Source of the DNA: Vesta saturnalis
Lineage: Eukaryota; Arthropoda; Insecta; Coleoptera; Lampyridae
DNA length: 64,000 nucleotides
Assembly (NCBI GenBank): GCA_036346205.1
Contig: JARFJB010000762.1
Location: 2,271,001 to 2,335,000, forward strand
Reading direction: 5' to 3'
Positions 37,280 through 48,711 of the stretch are shown here, one piece after another. The first letter of the stretch is position 1; every line of letters begins with the position of its first letter. The notes under the pieces were generated by a model. That model ran no database searches. It was not told where the DNA came from and was given only the letters and a program-made list of their open reading frames with translations. The position numbers and the translations under genes are program-made.

Positions 37280-38344
37280 CTCGGATAAACGATGACGTAG
37301 TTCATTTAAACCGTATAGATCGAGCGTCGCGACGCTGCCGACGCCAGACGTCGGTTCTGTTATCTCGATTAATATCCTTCAGATTAAAAAACGGAAAAAT
37401 CCGTCGTACTTGTCTTGATAACCACAAAATTACTCGTCGCTTTTGTTTTTTCGATATTCGAACTCTATTAGTTAGAAAAACATAAAAATTCGATTTCGAA
37501 GTCGAAATTTTCGACTTTTTCAACTTTTGACCACGAAGTCTTCTTTTCGAGATCAAAATTATAGTAAATCGATACATAGTTCGAAAATATTTCCGACGGT
37601 TCAAAATTTCGTAAAAATCAGGGTGGAATCTTGAAAACTAAAAAAATGATGTTCCAAGCGTTATTTCGAAAAGAAAAAATACGCCGTAAAGAAAAATAAA
37701 AAAAATCACGTTAAAATTCCAACAGGAAGTGGTTAAAAGAATTTTTCGATTGCATATTTTGCCCTATAACTCAAAAGTTATAAATGATACGAAGGTCGAT
37801 GCACCCCATTAGGATACGTCGTTCATTTGTGAAATGGCAACGCTGTCTTTAAAAGTATAAAAGTTAACGCCATTTATGTGAATTTTGAAAAATTGAAACG
37901 TCGAAGCGTCCAAGCCGGTGCCCGTTAGAGCTAATCAGAGGCGATTTTGTTTATTTTCGCATCAAAATCCATCAATTTGGACACCTCGCACAAATATATT
38001 AAAAAAATTATGTTTTGTTCGTTGACTTTTATTTTAAACTTTGAAATGCCATTGCATCGGAACTAACGGTCCGATTTTAACGGAATTTTTTTCCGCGGGT
38101 CGTTTCGACGAAAAGAATCGAAAGAGATCGGGGAAGCTCCCCGTTCCTTCCATTTTTATTGACACGTGGATTCTCTCCATTTAAAAAGCATTGAAAAAGT
38201 TTGTAACTCGCTCAAATCCGATACGATTTTCAAGCTTCAAACGTCATTTGATTCTAATTCGATAGTGAACGTATTTCCATTATATACAAAACCCAAACCG
38301 TGAAACGGTACGTCTCGTACGATCACGTTTCCAAAGCACATATA
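37280..38344. other. TTCGA-rich segment flanking a mariner (left)
   Basis: Sequence of different texture from its surroundings: CpG-richer, with many TCGA and TTCGAA words and phrases common in long untranslated parts of insect transposons. It continues after the mariner at 40654. A minus-strand open frame (37604-37302, Arg/Lys-rich) has no family resemblance. No gene is called. Confidence 0.4.
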
Positions 38345-38906
38345 CCGGGTGGCCAGATAAGAACGCAAAATCCTGTTTCTTGGAAACTATTCGTCGTAGA
38401 GAGTTGCAGTAAACAATTTTATTACTAAAGTGGCCATAAAAAGACCGTGGAAAATATTTTCAAGTTTGCAAGATGACCGCCAGGGGGCGTAGCTTTTAAA
38501 GTTATTTTTTTACTGAAATCCACCTAGTAAATGTACCAAAAATTATATGCTTCTTAAAGCTCAGCTTTATTCGAATAATTTTTGTTTGACGTATCTATTA
38601 AAATAAAGTAGTGGGGGATGATTCAGTGATTTTTGAAATAAACAGCTATAATTCCTGAACGACTGCACTGATTTTAATAAATTTAGTCTCGTTGGAAAGA
38701 GCATTTATTGCTCCATCAAACCCATCTTACCTGTAATATGTCTAATTTTTTGTGATGCCACTAGAGAGCGTTTTTTAATATAATATCAGAAAATTAAATG
38801 CAACAATATCACTTTTTTTTTTCATAAAAATGAGATGAAATAATCCCTAAATAGGTTAGTAAAACCGCATCTTGATATTTTATTCAGACCCTAAAATATC
38901 GAAGAA
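38345..38906 (+). repeat. left terminal inverted repeat of the long-TIR mariner
   Basis: Matches the right arm in inverse orientation along its whole length with small indels. Landmarks are gtggccataaaaagac, the cgccagggggcg block, aaagctcagctttattcgaa, tctaattttt-gtgatgcc, cctaaataggttagt and ccctaaaatatcgaag. Confidence 0.9.
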
Positions 38907-39807
38907 ACAAATATTTTTTAAGCGACCCCATAGATAAAAGTCCAAACAGGTTACGTCTGGGGATCGGGGTGGCCAAGGAAACAGACTTCCTCGTCCAATC
39001 CACCTCTGGTAATATATTAAATTTAAGTGTTCTCACACATTTATTGAAAAATGTGCTGGGCAACCATCTAGTTGTAAAAACATATTTTGCAGTAATTGCA
39101 AGGACACATCTCATAATAAAATAGGCAATTGATTTACCAGAAAATCAACAAACACGGCACCATTTAGTGGTTCATTATAGGAATAGGGACCTATAATAAT
39201 AGTTCCGTTCAGAATGCCACACCACACATTAACACTCCAACGACCTTGGTGTTGGACCTCGTGCAACCAGTGCGGATTGGTGTCAGACCAATAATGCATA
39301 TTATGCAAATTAACGTTTCCATCACTTTTAAAAGTGGCCTCGTCCGTCCAAAAATTTCGGATAAAAATCCTCTATTTTCCCTGTCCTTGTTCAACATCAA
39401 ATGACAATCCATACGATACAGGTGCATTCTATAAATTTGAAATTACAAACACATTGTGAAACATGTAAAGTAGAATTTTCAGTGATATAAGAATTTACCT
39501 ATGATCCTTTAAAATGTTTTGAATAGTAGTTCGTGACATATCCAACGCGAGAGACATTGATCTCGTACTAACGTGGAGATTCAATGACATGTATGCTAAG
39601 ACAATAACAATATTGCGGGAAAATTCTCGCATCGCGTAGACGCCGATCTGGATATCGAGCTGAGTATACTCTCTTAGCCAATGCCGCATTTTGAAGACAT
39701 TCAAAATATACCGCAATCATATCGACAGCTTCACCACTTGTAAAAGACATTATAGGTAGTTTTAAGGACTTACTTGTGTAACAAACATAAATTACACTGT
39801 CTGTCAA
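38884..39807 (-). pseudogene. DD41D transposase relic in long-TIR mariner
   Basis: Minus strand, broken by frameshifts. The start is probably the Met of MSFTSGEAVDMIAVYF (about 39750). Next are LAKRVYSARYPDRR, then LNLHVSTRSMSLALDMSR and TTIQNILKDH. TDEATFKSDGNVNLHNMHYW carries the first Asp (about 39350). SVNVWCGILNGTIIIGPYSY, LQLDGCPAHFSINV (second Asp), RWIGRGSLFPWPPRSPDV and LDFYLWGRLKNICFFDIL (third Asp) follow. All three catalytic Asp are readable, with 41 residues between the last two. Several frameshifts and a stop (about 39114) inactivate it. Confidence 0.85.
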
Positions 39808-40061
39808 ATTTTAATATTTGTTTACAATTTGATTTTAGGTATTTGCTAATACTCTGCCTATTCTGCACTTGCATATCCTATGCATTGATTATTATGCCCC
39901 TACATGTTTTTTTTTTAATTTTTGAAATTATGAAAACTTTTATTACTTAGAAATTATAAAATAATGAAATTTTTCATTGAATATTGAAAAAAGATAAATA
40001 AATAAGTAGAAATACCGGTGTAACATCGACTTTTTCAAATTTTATAATAACTAAATTTTCT

Positions 40062-40651
40062 TTCTTCGGTATTTTAGGGTATGAATAAGATATCGAGATG
40101 CGGTTTTCACTAACCTATTTAGGGATGATTCATCTCATTTTTATGAAAAAAAGTCATATTGTTGCATTTAATTTTTTAGAGAATTTTGCAATTTTCTGAT
40201 ATTATATAAAAAAACGCGCTCTAGCAGCATCACTAAAAATTAGACATATTACAGGTAAGATGGATTTGATGAAGCAATAAATACTCTTTCTAACGAGACT
40301 AAGTTTATTATAATATGTTCAGTCGTTTAGGAGTTACAGCTGTTTATTTAAAAATCACTGTATCACCCCCACCACTTTATTTTAATAGATACGTCAAACA
40401 AAAATTACTCGAATAAAGCTGAGCTTTAAAAAGCATATAATTTTTTGGTATATTTACTAGATGGATTTCAGTAAAAAATCACTTTAAAGGTTTAGGATGG
40501 CGGTTACGCGCCCTGGCGGTTATCTTGCAAATTTGAAAATATTTTCCACAGTCTTTTTTTGGCCACTTTAGTAATAAAATTTATTACCGCAACTCTCTAC
40601 GACGAATTGTTTCAGAGAAACAACACCTTGCATTCTTATCTGGCCACTCCG
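40062..40651 (-). repeat. right terminal inverted repeat of the long-TIR mariner
   Basis: Inverse copy of 38345-38906. Its inner end (ttcttcggtattttaggg) corresponds to the transposase C-terminal codons, although it lies upstream of the gene's start. The arm was therefore presumably copied from the gene's 3' side. Confidence 0.9.
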
Positions 40652-40653
40652 TA

Positions 40654-41090
40654 CACGTCGGACAGTTTGACCGTTTCCCCCACTCATCGTGTGATTCTTG
40701 CCAAACTTTCGCTGTCCACGTTCGATGCGCACTCGAAATGCGAGGCAAACGCAAAAAACCCTAACCCTCTAACTTTTAATTTGGCCGAGCCAGTCGAAAT
40801 TGACGAGAAACCTCCTTCACTCCCCTTTCCCTAAACGAAGCGACAGCCGACCACACTTCCACAATTCCCGCCACCACCGCCATCGGGATGGTGTGACGGT
40901 AGTTTCGACTATATATCACGACACCCTAATCCCTTCCCACTCCTTCGACCCTCATGTCGGGCCGTCGGCGAATTTTTATTTCGATCCCTGGCAAACGCGA
41001 TCGAGGCAATCTCGAAAGGGGGGGCCAAGTGTTACCGTGAGAAACGGTATCTGGCCGGTTTCTTATCTCGTCGAACTCAGGCCGTGAGTA
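40654..41090 (+). other. GC-richer segment with open frames and a donor-like site
   Basis: Overlapping plus-strand open frames (to 40834, and 40800-41087) run through DNA much richer in G+C than its surroundings. At 41082 there is a splice-donor-like gtgagt. The encoded peptides (for instance LTFNLAEPVEIDEKPPSLPF) match nothing I know. It continues the TTCGA-rich unit left of the mariner, so a transposon's untranslated region is as likely as a host exon. Confidence 0.3.
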
Positions 41091-41099
41091 AAATTTGAT

Positions 41100-41365
41100 A
41101 AAGATCGGGTCGTATTCCGAATTTATTTTTTAGTTTCTATTTAATTATTCAGCTGTTTTAGAAATATTTAGTAAAAACCAAAAACTGACCCTAATAAGCC
41201 CTCCCTCTCTAAGACACACAGGCATCATGGCCCATCTTGTGAAAACTTGGCCAAAAGTTGTAAAATGAGCTAATAAGTCGATTTAGCGATAGTGAAAAGA
41301 AAGTCGATTGCATAACCTCCTATATCTACATGTGTACATGTAGGTTTAAAGTTAAAAATGGTTAT
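41100..41365 (-). repeat. second copy of the 8.1-8.7 kb dispersed repeat
   Basis: On the minus strand this matches the flanks of the octamer satellite at 8.26 kb. Landmarks are gtcagtttttggtttttac, a single cctgtgtgtcttag where the satellite sits in the other copy, and gcaatcgactttcttttcac. Confidence 0.65.
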
Positions 41366-41369
41366 TTCG

Positions 41370-42930
41370 CTTATCTTTCAAGATCACTATGGACTGTTTC
41401 ATTACATTTTAAGAAAATTTCTCTTCAAATAAAGTAAGAATATGTGTATGTTATACCAGCAATATGAAGAATGTTTTCAATTTCCGGAATAACCGGAAGT
41501 AGTGTTTCCATCAAGATAATACCATCATCATCATATCATCAGTTCATATCTCCTTTACTAGTAGCTTTAGAAGAAGCAGGTTAGTTGCATTCATAAGAGT
41601 GGCTGGTTGCCTAGAAAAAAAAACGCTTGGAGAGAATTTTGAGTAAATCAATTTCGAATAATTGCTTAAGTTTGACCCCTTAAATGTAGGCAAATTTATA
41701 ACATACTTTATTTATTAAAGAAATCTCTTTAAAAAACCTTTATTTAATTATGCATATCTATTTCCAATTCTTGTATATCTTGAACGGTATCCGAAATACA
41801 TTTCTACAAAAAAAAAAAATGTATATGTGACTGTAACTTTAAAGTTTAAAAAATTGCAAAAAATTGAATTTCATGCGAGTTATTGATTTTCAATCTTGTA
41901 TGTTAAAATTTGAGAATTTGCCCCCAGACAACACTCTTATTTTCACATCCTGTATACTATAGCGTTTAAAAGCTTGCTTTGTCGACGTAATTGTCTCGTA
42001 GGCCTTCATTCCAAATTTCATTAAAATCGTCCGCATAGTTTCGGCGGGCCAGTGACCACAGACACAAACACACCAGACATTTCGAAAAATTTCCTAAAAT
42101 ATTTTTTCGGGTTTTTCTCGATTTATTTTCGACCGCAATACTTTCTTGTTTAGCATAAAATACGCTTTCATTTGATAACAAATTTTATGAGTCTATCTCC
42201 TTTGGTTTTAGAGATATTCAATTGTTTTCAAAAAAATTATCCCACTTCCGGTCGCCGCCACTGATTTGTTAGGCGACTTTTGTTTATTTTAAAATGACAA
42301 GAAATTTTTGGTGGTCCTATGGTATTTTGAAATTCCTTAATTTTCCGATTTTTTTTTAATAATGTACAGGATGTGTCTCTGTTTGTGGAAACAGCTTTGT
42401 TAAATTTTTGTAAATGGCACCGCCTTCATGATGTTCGAGTCATTCGATGTTTTGTTTGATAATTTTTTTTCATCAAGCATGCCATGTACCTAAAATTAAT
42501 AAGTTTCAAAGCATTTTCAGTTTATAATGTGAAATTGCGATTGTAATACAAAAAGACTGAAAATAGAGGTATTAAGTTGGCCATGGGATTGTAATGTCTT
42601 ATTAAACAAATTTTTCAAGTAAAAACAAGGGTTAATATAACAATTATTACAAATTGAATGAATGGTTTTATATTTAACAGAATTTGTTGAACAAAATTAA
42701 TGCATAAAACACTATTGCGTGTAGGCAAATTTAAATCAGTTCTTAGTAAAATTTCTGAAATACTCAATTTGATTATGTTTAAATCAACGATTGCATTTTG
42801 TACGTCTTTTTGTAACTGTAAACGTATAAAGGTGGTCATGGAATTTTAGTTTCATGCTAGTTCATTAATACTTAAAATCGTGTATTGAGTTGAGCTGTAA
42901 TCACGAAGTTCCACTGTGAAATAATTATTA
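41370..42930. other. non-coding, repeat-like stretch
   Basis: Phrases such as cccacttccggtcgccgcc (about 42240) and acaggatgtgtctctgttt (about 42366) have the style of insect transposon untranslated regions, but no element could be delimited. No gene is recognised. Confidence 0.4.
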
Positions 42931-42937
42931 CCCGAAA

Positions 42938-44600
42938 ATGGATGTGGAAGTGTTGATAGCGGAAGTTTACAAAATGTCCCTTTTGTGGAATCAGGTCCAT
43001 CCCGATCACCACAATAGATATGTGCTGGACAAAGCATGGAATTCAGTAGCAAACGAATTAAACACATTAAGAACTAACTTGCTATAACAATTACAAAAGA
43101 GTTAGTAAGCAATACGATTTTGGCAGACAAACAATTTAAAAGCCTTTCTAATGGACTTTAATGAATCTGTAGGTCGACCAATTTACTAAATTAAATTTTA
43201 CAGTTTTCTGGTATTTGCTGGGTTTGAACTTCTTTTAAATTCCTTTCAAATGGTTATTGATCTAATATCACATTATGTGAAATGCAAATACCCTTTACAA
43301 GCAGCTGTTTTTTCGTTGGTTTCAATAGCTTTAGAAAGAATTCGCTACTTTGAATAAATTATTCCAAAAGCTCGATCTTTCTAGCTCGTGATAACCTTGT
43401 ATTAAAATACTCATTATCCATCGTAAGCTGTTGCCTACTGTAAGGTTTCATTAGATTGTTGAGTAGTGGATAAGCCTCATCTCCAATAAGGACGTAAGGC
43501 ATCTTGACATTTATCTCCGGCAAAACATTTTCATCGGGTATGTTTAAACGCGACGATTCTAGTGATTTAAACAGAGCCGAGTCGCGAAACGTACCACCGT
43601 TGCTTTGTTTACCATATGCACCCACTCAATTATTGTAAATCTGTAACTAGCATCAACAACAGCTTGAAGAACAATTGAATAAAAGTGTTTATAGTTATAA
43701 TACATTGCATCCGAATTTTCTGGACAATTTATTTGAATGTGTTTACCATCAATAGCTTTCAATACAATGTGGAAAGTTCCACATAATCTGCAATTTTCTC
43801 AAAATCTTCTTTCGTAGGTACGGACATATGTATGGGCTGCAATACATCCTACAGTATTTTTACGCATTCCTTGATAATGTTGGCAACTGGAAAATCCCAT
43901 TCTAAATACAAATCATATGGATCTGAATGATGCACCAGTTGCCAAGTATCTGAAAAAATAAATCAAATCATAAAAGTGTTTTCTTCTAGGAGAAAACGTT
44001 AGGAATAAGTCGAAGTACTTAAGAGACTCTCTAAGAAAAGAATTGTCGAAGCTTACAAAAAGTCATTTCATAGATTCACAAGATATCACTCTTAAAACTT
44101 CATCTTGGGTTTACTTTGAAAGTCTACTTTTTCTGAAAGATCAGTTTACACCTCGAGCATTACAAGGTAATTTACATTTACCCTAAGATGAAGATGATAA
44201 GGAAAGTAATTCTCAATATTTTGAGAGTAATACTGAAACTTCTCAACCTATATTTTGAGAATTTGATGATGAGGGAGCTCCCTATACTGTTTATGAATCT
44301 GAGGATACGTCCGTGGCATCTCCTTCGCACGACAAATAATGCCCAATGTACCAAAAGAACACTCGAGAAATCACGCCATACCGCAATATGTAACAAATCA
44401 AAACGACCCAATAAAGTGTAAGGACAAGAGTTGTTAAATATAGAAAAAGAGGAACTTGAACACGATTGAAAAAACAAGGAATTCGTTCATAACTAACGAA
44501 GATGCTCAATTTTTTAAGTCTTCTTCCGCAAAGAAAGATTGAGCCACGCAAAAAACTGTTGTTCAGAACAAAAATTCAGAAAGTTGTGTAAGATCATGCT
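42938..44600 (+). pseudogene. MADF-BESS gene of a PIF/Harbinger element
   Basis: Companion DNA-binding protein of the transposase. Exon 1 from ATG 42938 reads VEVLIAEVYKMSLLWNQVHP then LDKAWNSVANELN, the first half of a MADF domain. Exon 2 starts after acceptor ttttcttctag (ends 43989) with ENVRNKSKYLRDSLRKELSK, SSWVYFESLLFLKDQFTPRA, an acidic linker with two stops, and a BESS motif, FLSLLPQRKI then KLLFRTKIQKVV (about 44505-44580). The exon 1 donor is not evident; it may have mutated near 43067. The intron contains the transposase catalytic exon on the other strand. Stops show it is dead. Confidence 0.75.
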
Positions 44601-45104
44601 TACAGAGCACCAGTAGAATCCCAGTAATCTTTAGAAGATATTCAGTATTGTAACTCTACTAACTTCCAGTTCTTTTGACTTTTTTATATAGTGTGATGCT
44701 AAAGTTTGGAACAAAATTTATAACTGGCTTATTTGCTGTTTAAAAAAATCCGCGGCATATATGAATTTTGTTCCAAACTTTAGCATCATACTGTATAGTT
44801 GCAGGTTATAAATAAAATACATTTCAAAATTGGTCCAAAGAAAAAAATCATGCACTTACCTTACTGTAATGATTAGCCTCTCATCTGGTTGAATTGCTAT
44901 GAATGGTTTTCAAATCTTTTAGTAATCGAGGCGAAACAGCTTCTAGAACGTAGTCGAATGTTTCTGGCGTCATTATCATATATTCAAAAAATTTATCTGG
45001 ATGCTACCTTAATTCTTTCCACAAATTATTAAATTCTTCCAACGTTTGTCTTGTATTGATTGGATGAACAATAAAACGCTTCAACGAACACACACAGCAG
45101 CGAT
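43200..45104 (-). pseudogene. PIF/Harbinger transposase relic, two exons
   Basis: Minus strand. Exon 1 (about 45104-44860) reads VHPINTRQTLEEFNNLWKEL, FFEYMIMTPETFDYVLEAVS and AIQPDERLIITV. A donor gtaagt at 44859 and an acceptor at 43950 frame an intron; splicing gives ITVRYLATG, a conserved run in this family. Exon 2 continues with LKAIDGKHIQINCPENSDAM (first Asp, about 43760), YNYKHFYSIVLQAVVDASYR, GTFRDSALFKSL, MPYVLIGDEAYPLLNNLMKP (second Asp, about 43490) and FNTRLSRARKIELLE. The Glu region is blurred by frame breaks, and readable remnants (CISHNVILDQ) run to about 43200. Frameshifts and stops show it is inactive. Confidence 0.85.
44690..44795. mobile_element. ~105 bp Tc1/mariner-like MITE
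   Basis: An almost pure inverted repeat: gtgatgctaaagtttggaac at 44693-44712 faces gttccaaactttagcatcat at 44770-44789, with TA at both outer edges. It is non-coding and sits within the Harbinger relic, in the transposase intron and just after the BESS motif. Confidence 0.8.
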
Positions 45105-45109
45105 GTTAT

Positions 45110-46485
45110 AATCACAGGTACCTCCCTGCTCTAATCTCAGCTCAGATGCCTCCTATCCTCCGAGCTCTAACTTGTACTTATCTTTAGGCGAATAGGCATA
45201 AGACATGCACATGTACTAATGAAAATACTGTACAGAAACCGCAAATCTTAAAAAGATATGTTCAAACAAGCAATACAGATTAGACTAATATGTTATAAAT
45301 GTAATAAATATAAATTTTGCGAATTTAAACATATTATATTCTGCAACTCTTGTATCTTGTAAACAAAGCGTTTCCGGACTACAATCTTTGATTCTTAAAA
45401 CTGCCCATGTAATAATCCTATTTAATATTTGATCGTAATTTCGTGACCACCATAAAATAAAAAAATGCTTATTTTATAAAAAATATAGATACATTAAAGA
45501 TTGGTTGTAGGCACCATACACTGTGGGCCTTTTTGGTAATGCGGACACAACGTGTGTAATGAAAACGACGCAATAGAGGCGCATAATAGCAACGTGGCAG
45601 TATTTCTGGCGAAGTTGTCGGATCAATTAGCTAACTTGGATTTATTTAGTATAATTTTGCCTTTAAATTGTACTTTTTCCTAAAAAACCCATGTTATTGC
45701 ATATCAATACTATATTGTACTGCAGTTTCAGACTAATACTTTTATTAGTCGAGCGAAAAGCTTAAAATCATTGGATCTAAGGCATAATGCACCACGTTTT
45801 AGTAAAGTTTGGCAATATATACCTGCGTTTTGTCCGATTGCGCTATGCCCATGGAAACATGGCAAAATGTACCCTGTTTTAGTCACATTTCGCAAAACGT
45901 ACCAGCGTTTGGTCTCGACCAATCAGAACAGGGAAAATCGCACTATTGACTACATAATGGTACATTTTGCTTAAATGCGTCTCGGATAATGCTTTGCTTT
46001 CTTAGCTGCTTGAGTTAATCCTCTAGCACGCAAGTATGTTTTTAGCCAATTCGCGTAAGAAATAAATAATAGGCTCTGTGTATTTTTCATACTACTAAAA
46101 AAAGCACAGTGAATAGGAATAGCCCAATTAATACCTCAATAAAGGATCTAACCTCATTAATATTCAGAGAAAAAAATTAATTTACGTTATCTAAAAAAAA
46201 ATAATTTTCGTTGCTTTAAATTTAAACCAAATTAGTAATTTATAATAAAATATTTATATTCCTCTACTTTCACCGAAGTATTATAAACAAGTATCGATTC
46301 CTAACAGTCACAATTTGAAACTAACTTTAATACCCCACACACAACTGTAAGAATATTCTGACTAATTATGTTTTTATTGTTTTTGACTGCTTTATTACCT
46401 TCAATTCGATTATCAATTTTTTTTTCTTAAGAAACATAAAATCAAAACTATATTTACTACTGAAGAAAGGCCATTGTCACCCCTC
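45110..46485. other. non-coding stretch
   Basis: No recognisable gene. A segment at about 45786-45915 contains diverged internal repeats (gcaccacgttttagt, then gcaaaatgtaccctgttttagt, then gtaccagcgttt). A plus-strand open frame through it (45771-45974) is explained by these repeats rather than by a gene. Confidence 0.45.
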
Positions 46486-46489
46486 CGAA

Positions 46490-47134
46490 TTAAAATAAAT
46501 TCGAAAGATCAAGGAATTTACGAAATTCCATGAACGGACTATGATCGAAACTATGTAGGGCAAACTAACAAAAAAAATGAGAAGAACATAGAAGGTCAGT
46601 AAAAAAGAACACTCCTACTTCATCGTTAGCTGCACACACATAGGTTACATCACAAACAATAGATTTTGAACAAATCAAGAGTATAGCATCGACCAACCAC
46701 CTAAGTCGAAAAATAGTACTATAGGCTATCGAGAGTAAAAAAAAACGACCACTCAGCATCAACGCAAGAAACAATACGCAGAGACTTCCAAATACATGGA
46801 AATTAGCGCTAAGTAGATGTAAACATAAAAATCAGAACATAACGACAAACGAAGAAAGCCAAAAAACCAGCAAACCATAAACATGACAAAAAAAAAGAGA
46901 AAGTGAACGATACGATAGGGTGTGCACGCAATCAGCAACATTAGACGGTAGATCAGTACCAATCTAAAAGTAGAGCGAAATTGAAAGAGGCCTTATAATG
47001 GCAAATGGAATATTGCCAAAACGTCGCCAAACCAGTTGTATCCAAAACTATAATGGATTAATACTCCTTGTCATCCATTAACACTCTATCTGCTAGATAT
47101 CATCACCCATTCATAAGGAAAAACCGAGTTTGCC
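46490..47134 (+). pseudogene. Penelope-like element, GIY-YIG end
   Basis: C-terminal endonuclease region of a Penelope-like retroelement, heavily frameshifted. Readable across frames are QGIYEIP (about 46510), YVGQTNKKM (about 46550-46578), EEHRRSVKK, SSLAAHT and TIDFEQIKS-type sequence, then LPNTWKLALSRCK near 46785-46825. GIY and YVGQT are the signature of GIY-YIG nucleases. Its 3' flank (46995-47134) is cut by the mariner end at 47135. Confidence 0.65.
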
Positions 47135-47553
47135 GGGTGTCCTAAAAAGTACCGGAAATATTTCAGAGATGAACCCCAAAATTAATATAGAGCCGAAAAG
47201 TCAATATAAACGTATGTCCTAAATGTTACCATTAACGAGTTATTGCATGTTTCATAATTTATGTGGCCAAAATTAAATTTAATGAAATTCTGAAATATTT
47301 TAGAGATGAATTCTAAAACTAATTTTAATTGGAAAGTCTTAATAAACATATGCCCTAAATGTTATCGTTAATGAATTTTTTGTTTTACTTGGCTAAAATT
47401 TTAGTTAAAAAAGTTTCAGATCTAATTTAGTTGCTATGATCGCGTCATATTTTGAGAATGTTTCCATGTCATTTTTAACTAGTTAATGTTTGCCATACTT
47501 GTCAGTTTCTTATCTCAATTGTTGGATCCTTGTTCCCATTATAATTCACAATT
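46995..47553 (+). repeat. duplicated segment, copy 1
   Basis: About 560 bp comprising Penelope 3' sequence, the left mariner terminus and its 5' untranslated region. It is repeated almost exactly at 48159-48711. The second half is identical by eye. Differences are nearly all one- or two-base indels within the first half. Confidence 0.9.
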
Positions 47554-48158
47554 GATCAGAATGCCAAGGTTATTTTCAAATGAAAAATTTGATAGCCATT
47601 ATGTTTAAGGTCATTGTGATGGAGATCCTTTAGCAGCACAACAAGAATATAGGAGAAGATATCCCAACAGAAAGCTGCCTACCTAAGTGTAATTCACATC
47701 TTCAACTGGGGTAATATGGCACTTTTAATATAAGGCATGCAGTCGGGCAAGGAGTTGTCCGTAGACTGATAAACGATGAAGAACAAATTCTTAATTTATT
47801 ACAGGAAGATTCTTTTTTAAGTATGCTAAGAACTTCCTTACCTACTGGAGTATGTATAGGCCAGGTTTGGAGGACACAACGGGCGTAGTACCCTTAGATG
47901 CTACTTTTGTTTATTTAACCTGTTCATTTATATATTCAATATTTTATAAGCTTTTGATATTAATACCCTTTAGAAATAAAAGTAAATCAAACGTTATCCT
48001 TATTTAATTAAATTCCAGATTTGAACGAAAATGCGTCAATATGTTGTTTACAAACATATATAAAATCAAACCTATATCTACAATAACCTTCTTAGAACTA
48101 ACATATAACAAATAACAATCTTTATCAGAATTAAAGCGATTGTTTTGTTTAATTGTTA

Positions 48159-48711
48159 TAATGGCAAATGGTAACTGTTTAGCCAAAACGTCGACCAAAC
48201 CAGTTGTATCTCAAAACTATAATGGATTAATACTTGTCATCCATTAACACTCTATCTGCTAGATATCATCACCCATTCATAAGGAAAACCGAGTTTGCCG
48301 TGTCCTCAAAAGTACCGGAAATATTTCAGAGATGAACCACCAAAATTAATATAGAGCCGAAAAGTCAATATAAACGTATGTCCTAAATGTTACCATTAAC
48401 GAGTTATTGCATGTTTCATAATTTAGTGGCCAAAATTAAATTTAATGAAATTTGAAATATTTTAGAGATGAATTCTAAAACTAATTTTAATTGGAAAGTC
48501 TTAATAAACATATGCCCTAAATGTTATCGTTAATGAATTTTTTGTTTTACTTGGCTAAAATTTTAGTTAAAAAAGTTTCAGATCTAATTTAGTTGCTATG
48601 ATCGCGTCATATTTTGAGAATGTTTCCATGTCATTTTTAACTAGTTAATGTTTGCCATACTTGTCAGTTTCTTATCTCAATTGTTGGATCCTTGTTCCCA
48701 TTATAATTCAC
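48159..48711 (+). repeat. duplicated segment, copy 2
   Basis: Near-identical to 46995-47553, in the same orientation 1.16 kb downstream, lying inside the mariner between transposase pieces 1 and 2. It contains a second left mariner terminus (from about 48297). Confidence 0.9.

Larger units (their letters stand above)
38345..40651 (-). mobile_element. DD41D mariner with ~560 bp terminal inverted repeats
   Basis: A complete 2.3 kb element. Outer ends are ccgggtggccagataagaac (left) and, read on the minus strand, cggagtggccagataagaat (right). TA lies directly outside each end (38343-38344 and 40652-40653), the duplication made by Tc1/mariner elements. The inverted repeats extend to about 38906 and 40062, far longer than in most mariners. 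The inner end of the left arm overlaps the last codons of the transposase. Confidence 0.9.

Noticed and set aside
44178..44551. Minus-strand open frames of 86-99 codons
   Set aside because: They are antisense shadows of the MADF-BESS exon on the plus strand.
45771..45974. 67-codon plus-strand open frame
   Set aside because: Explained by diverged internal repeats; overlaps an equally long antisense frame.
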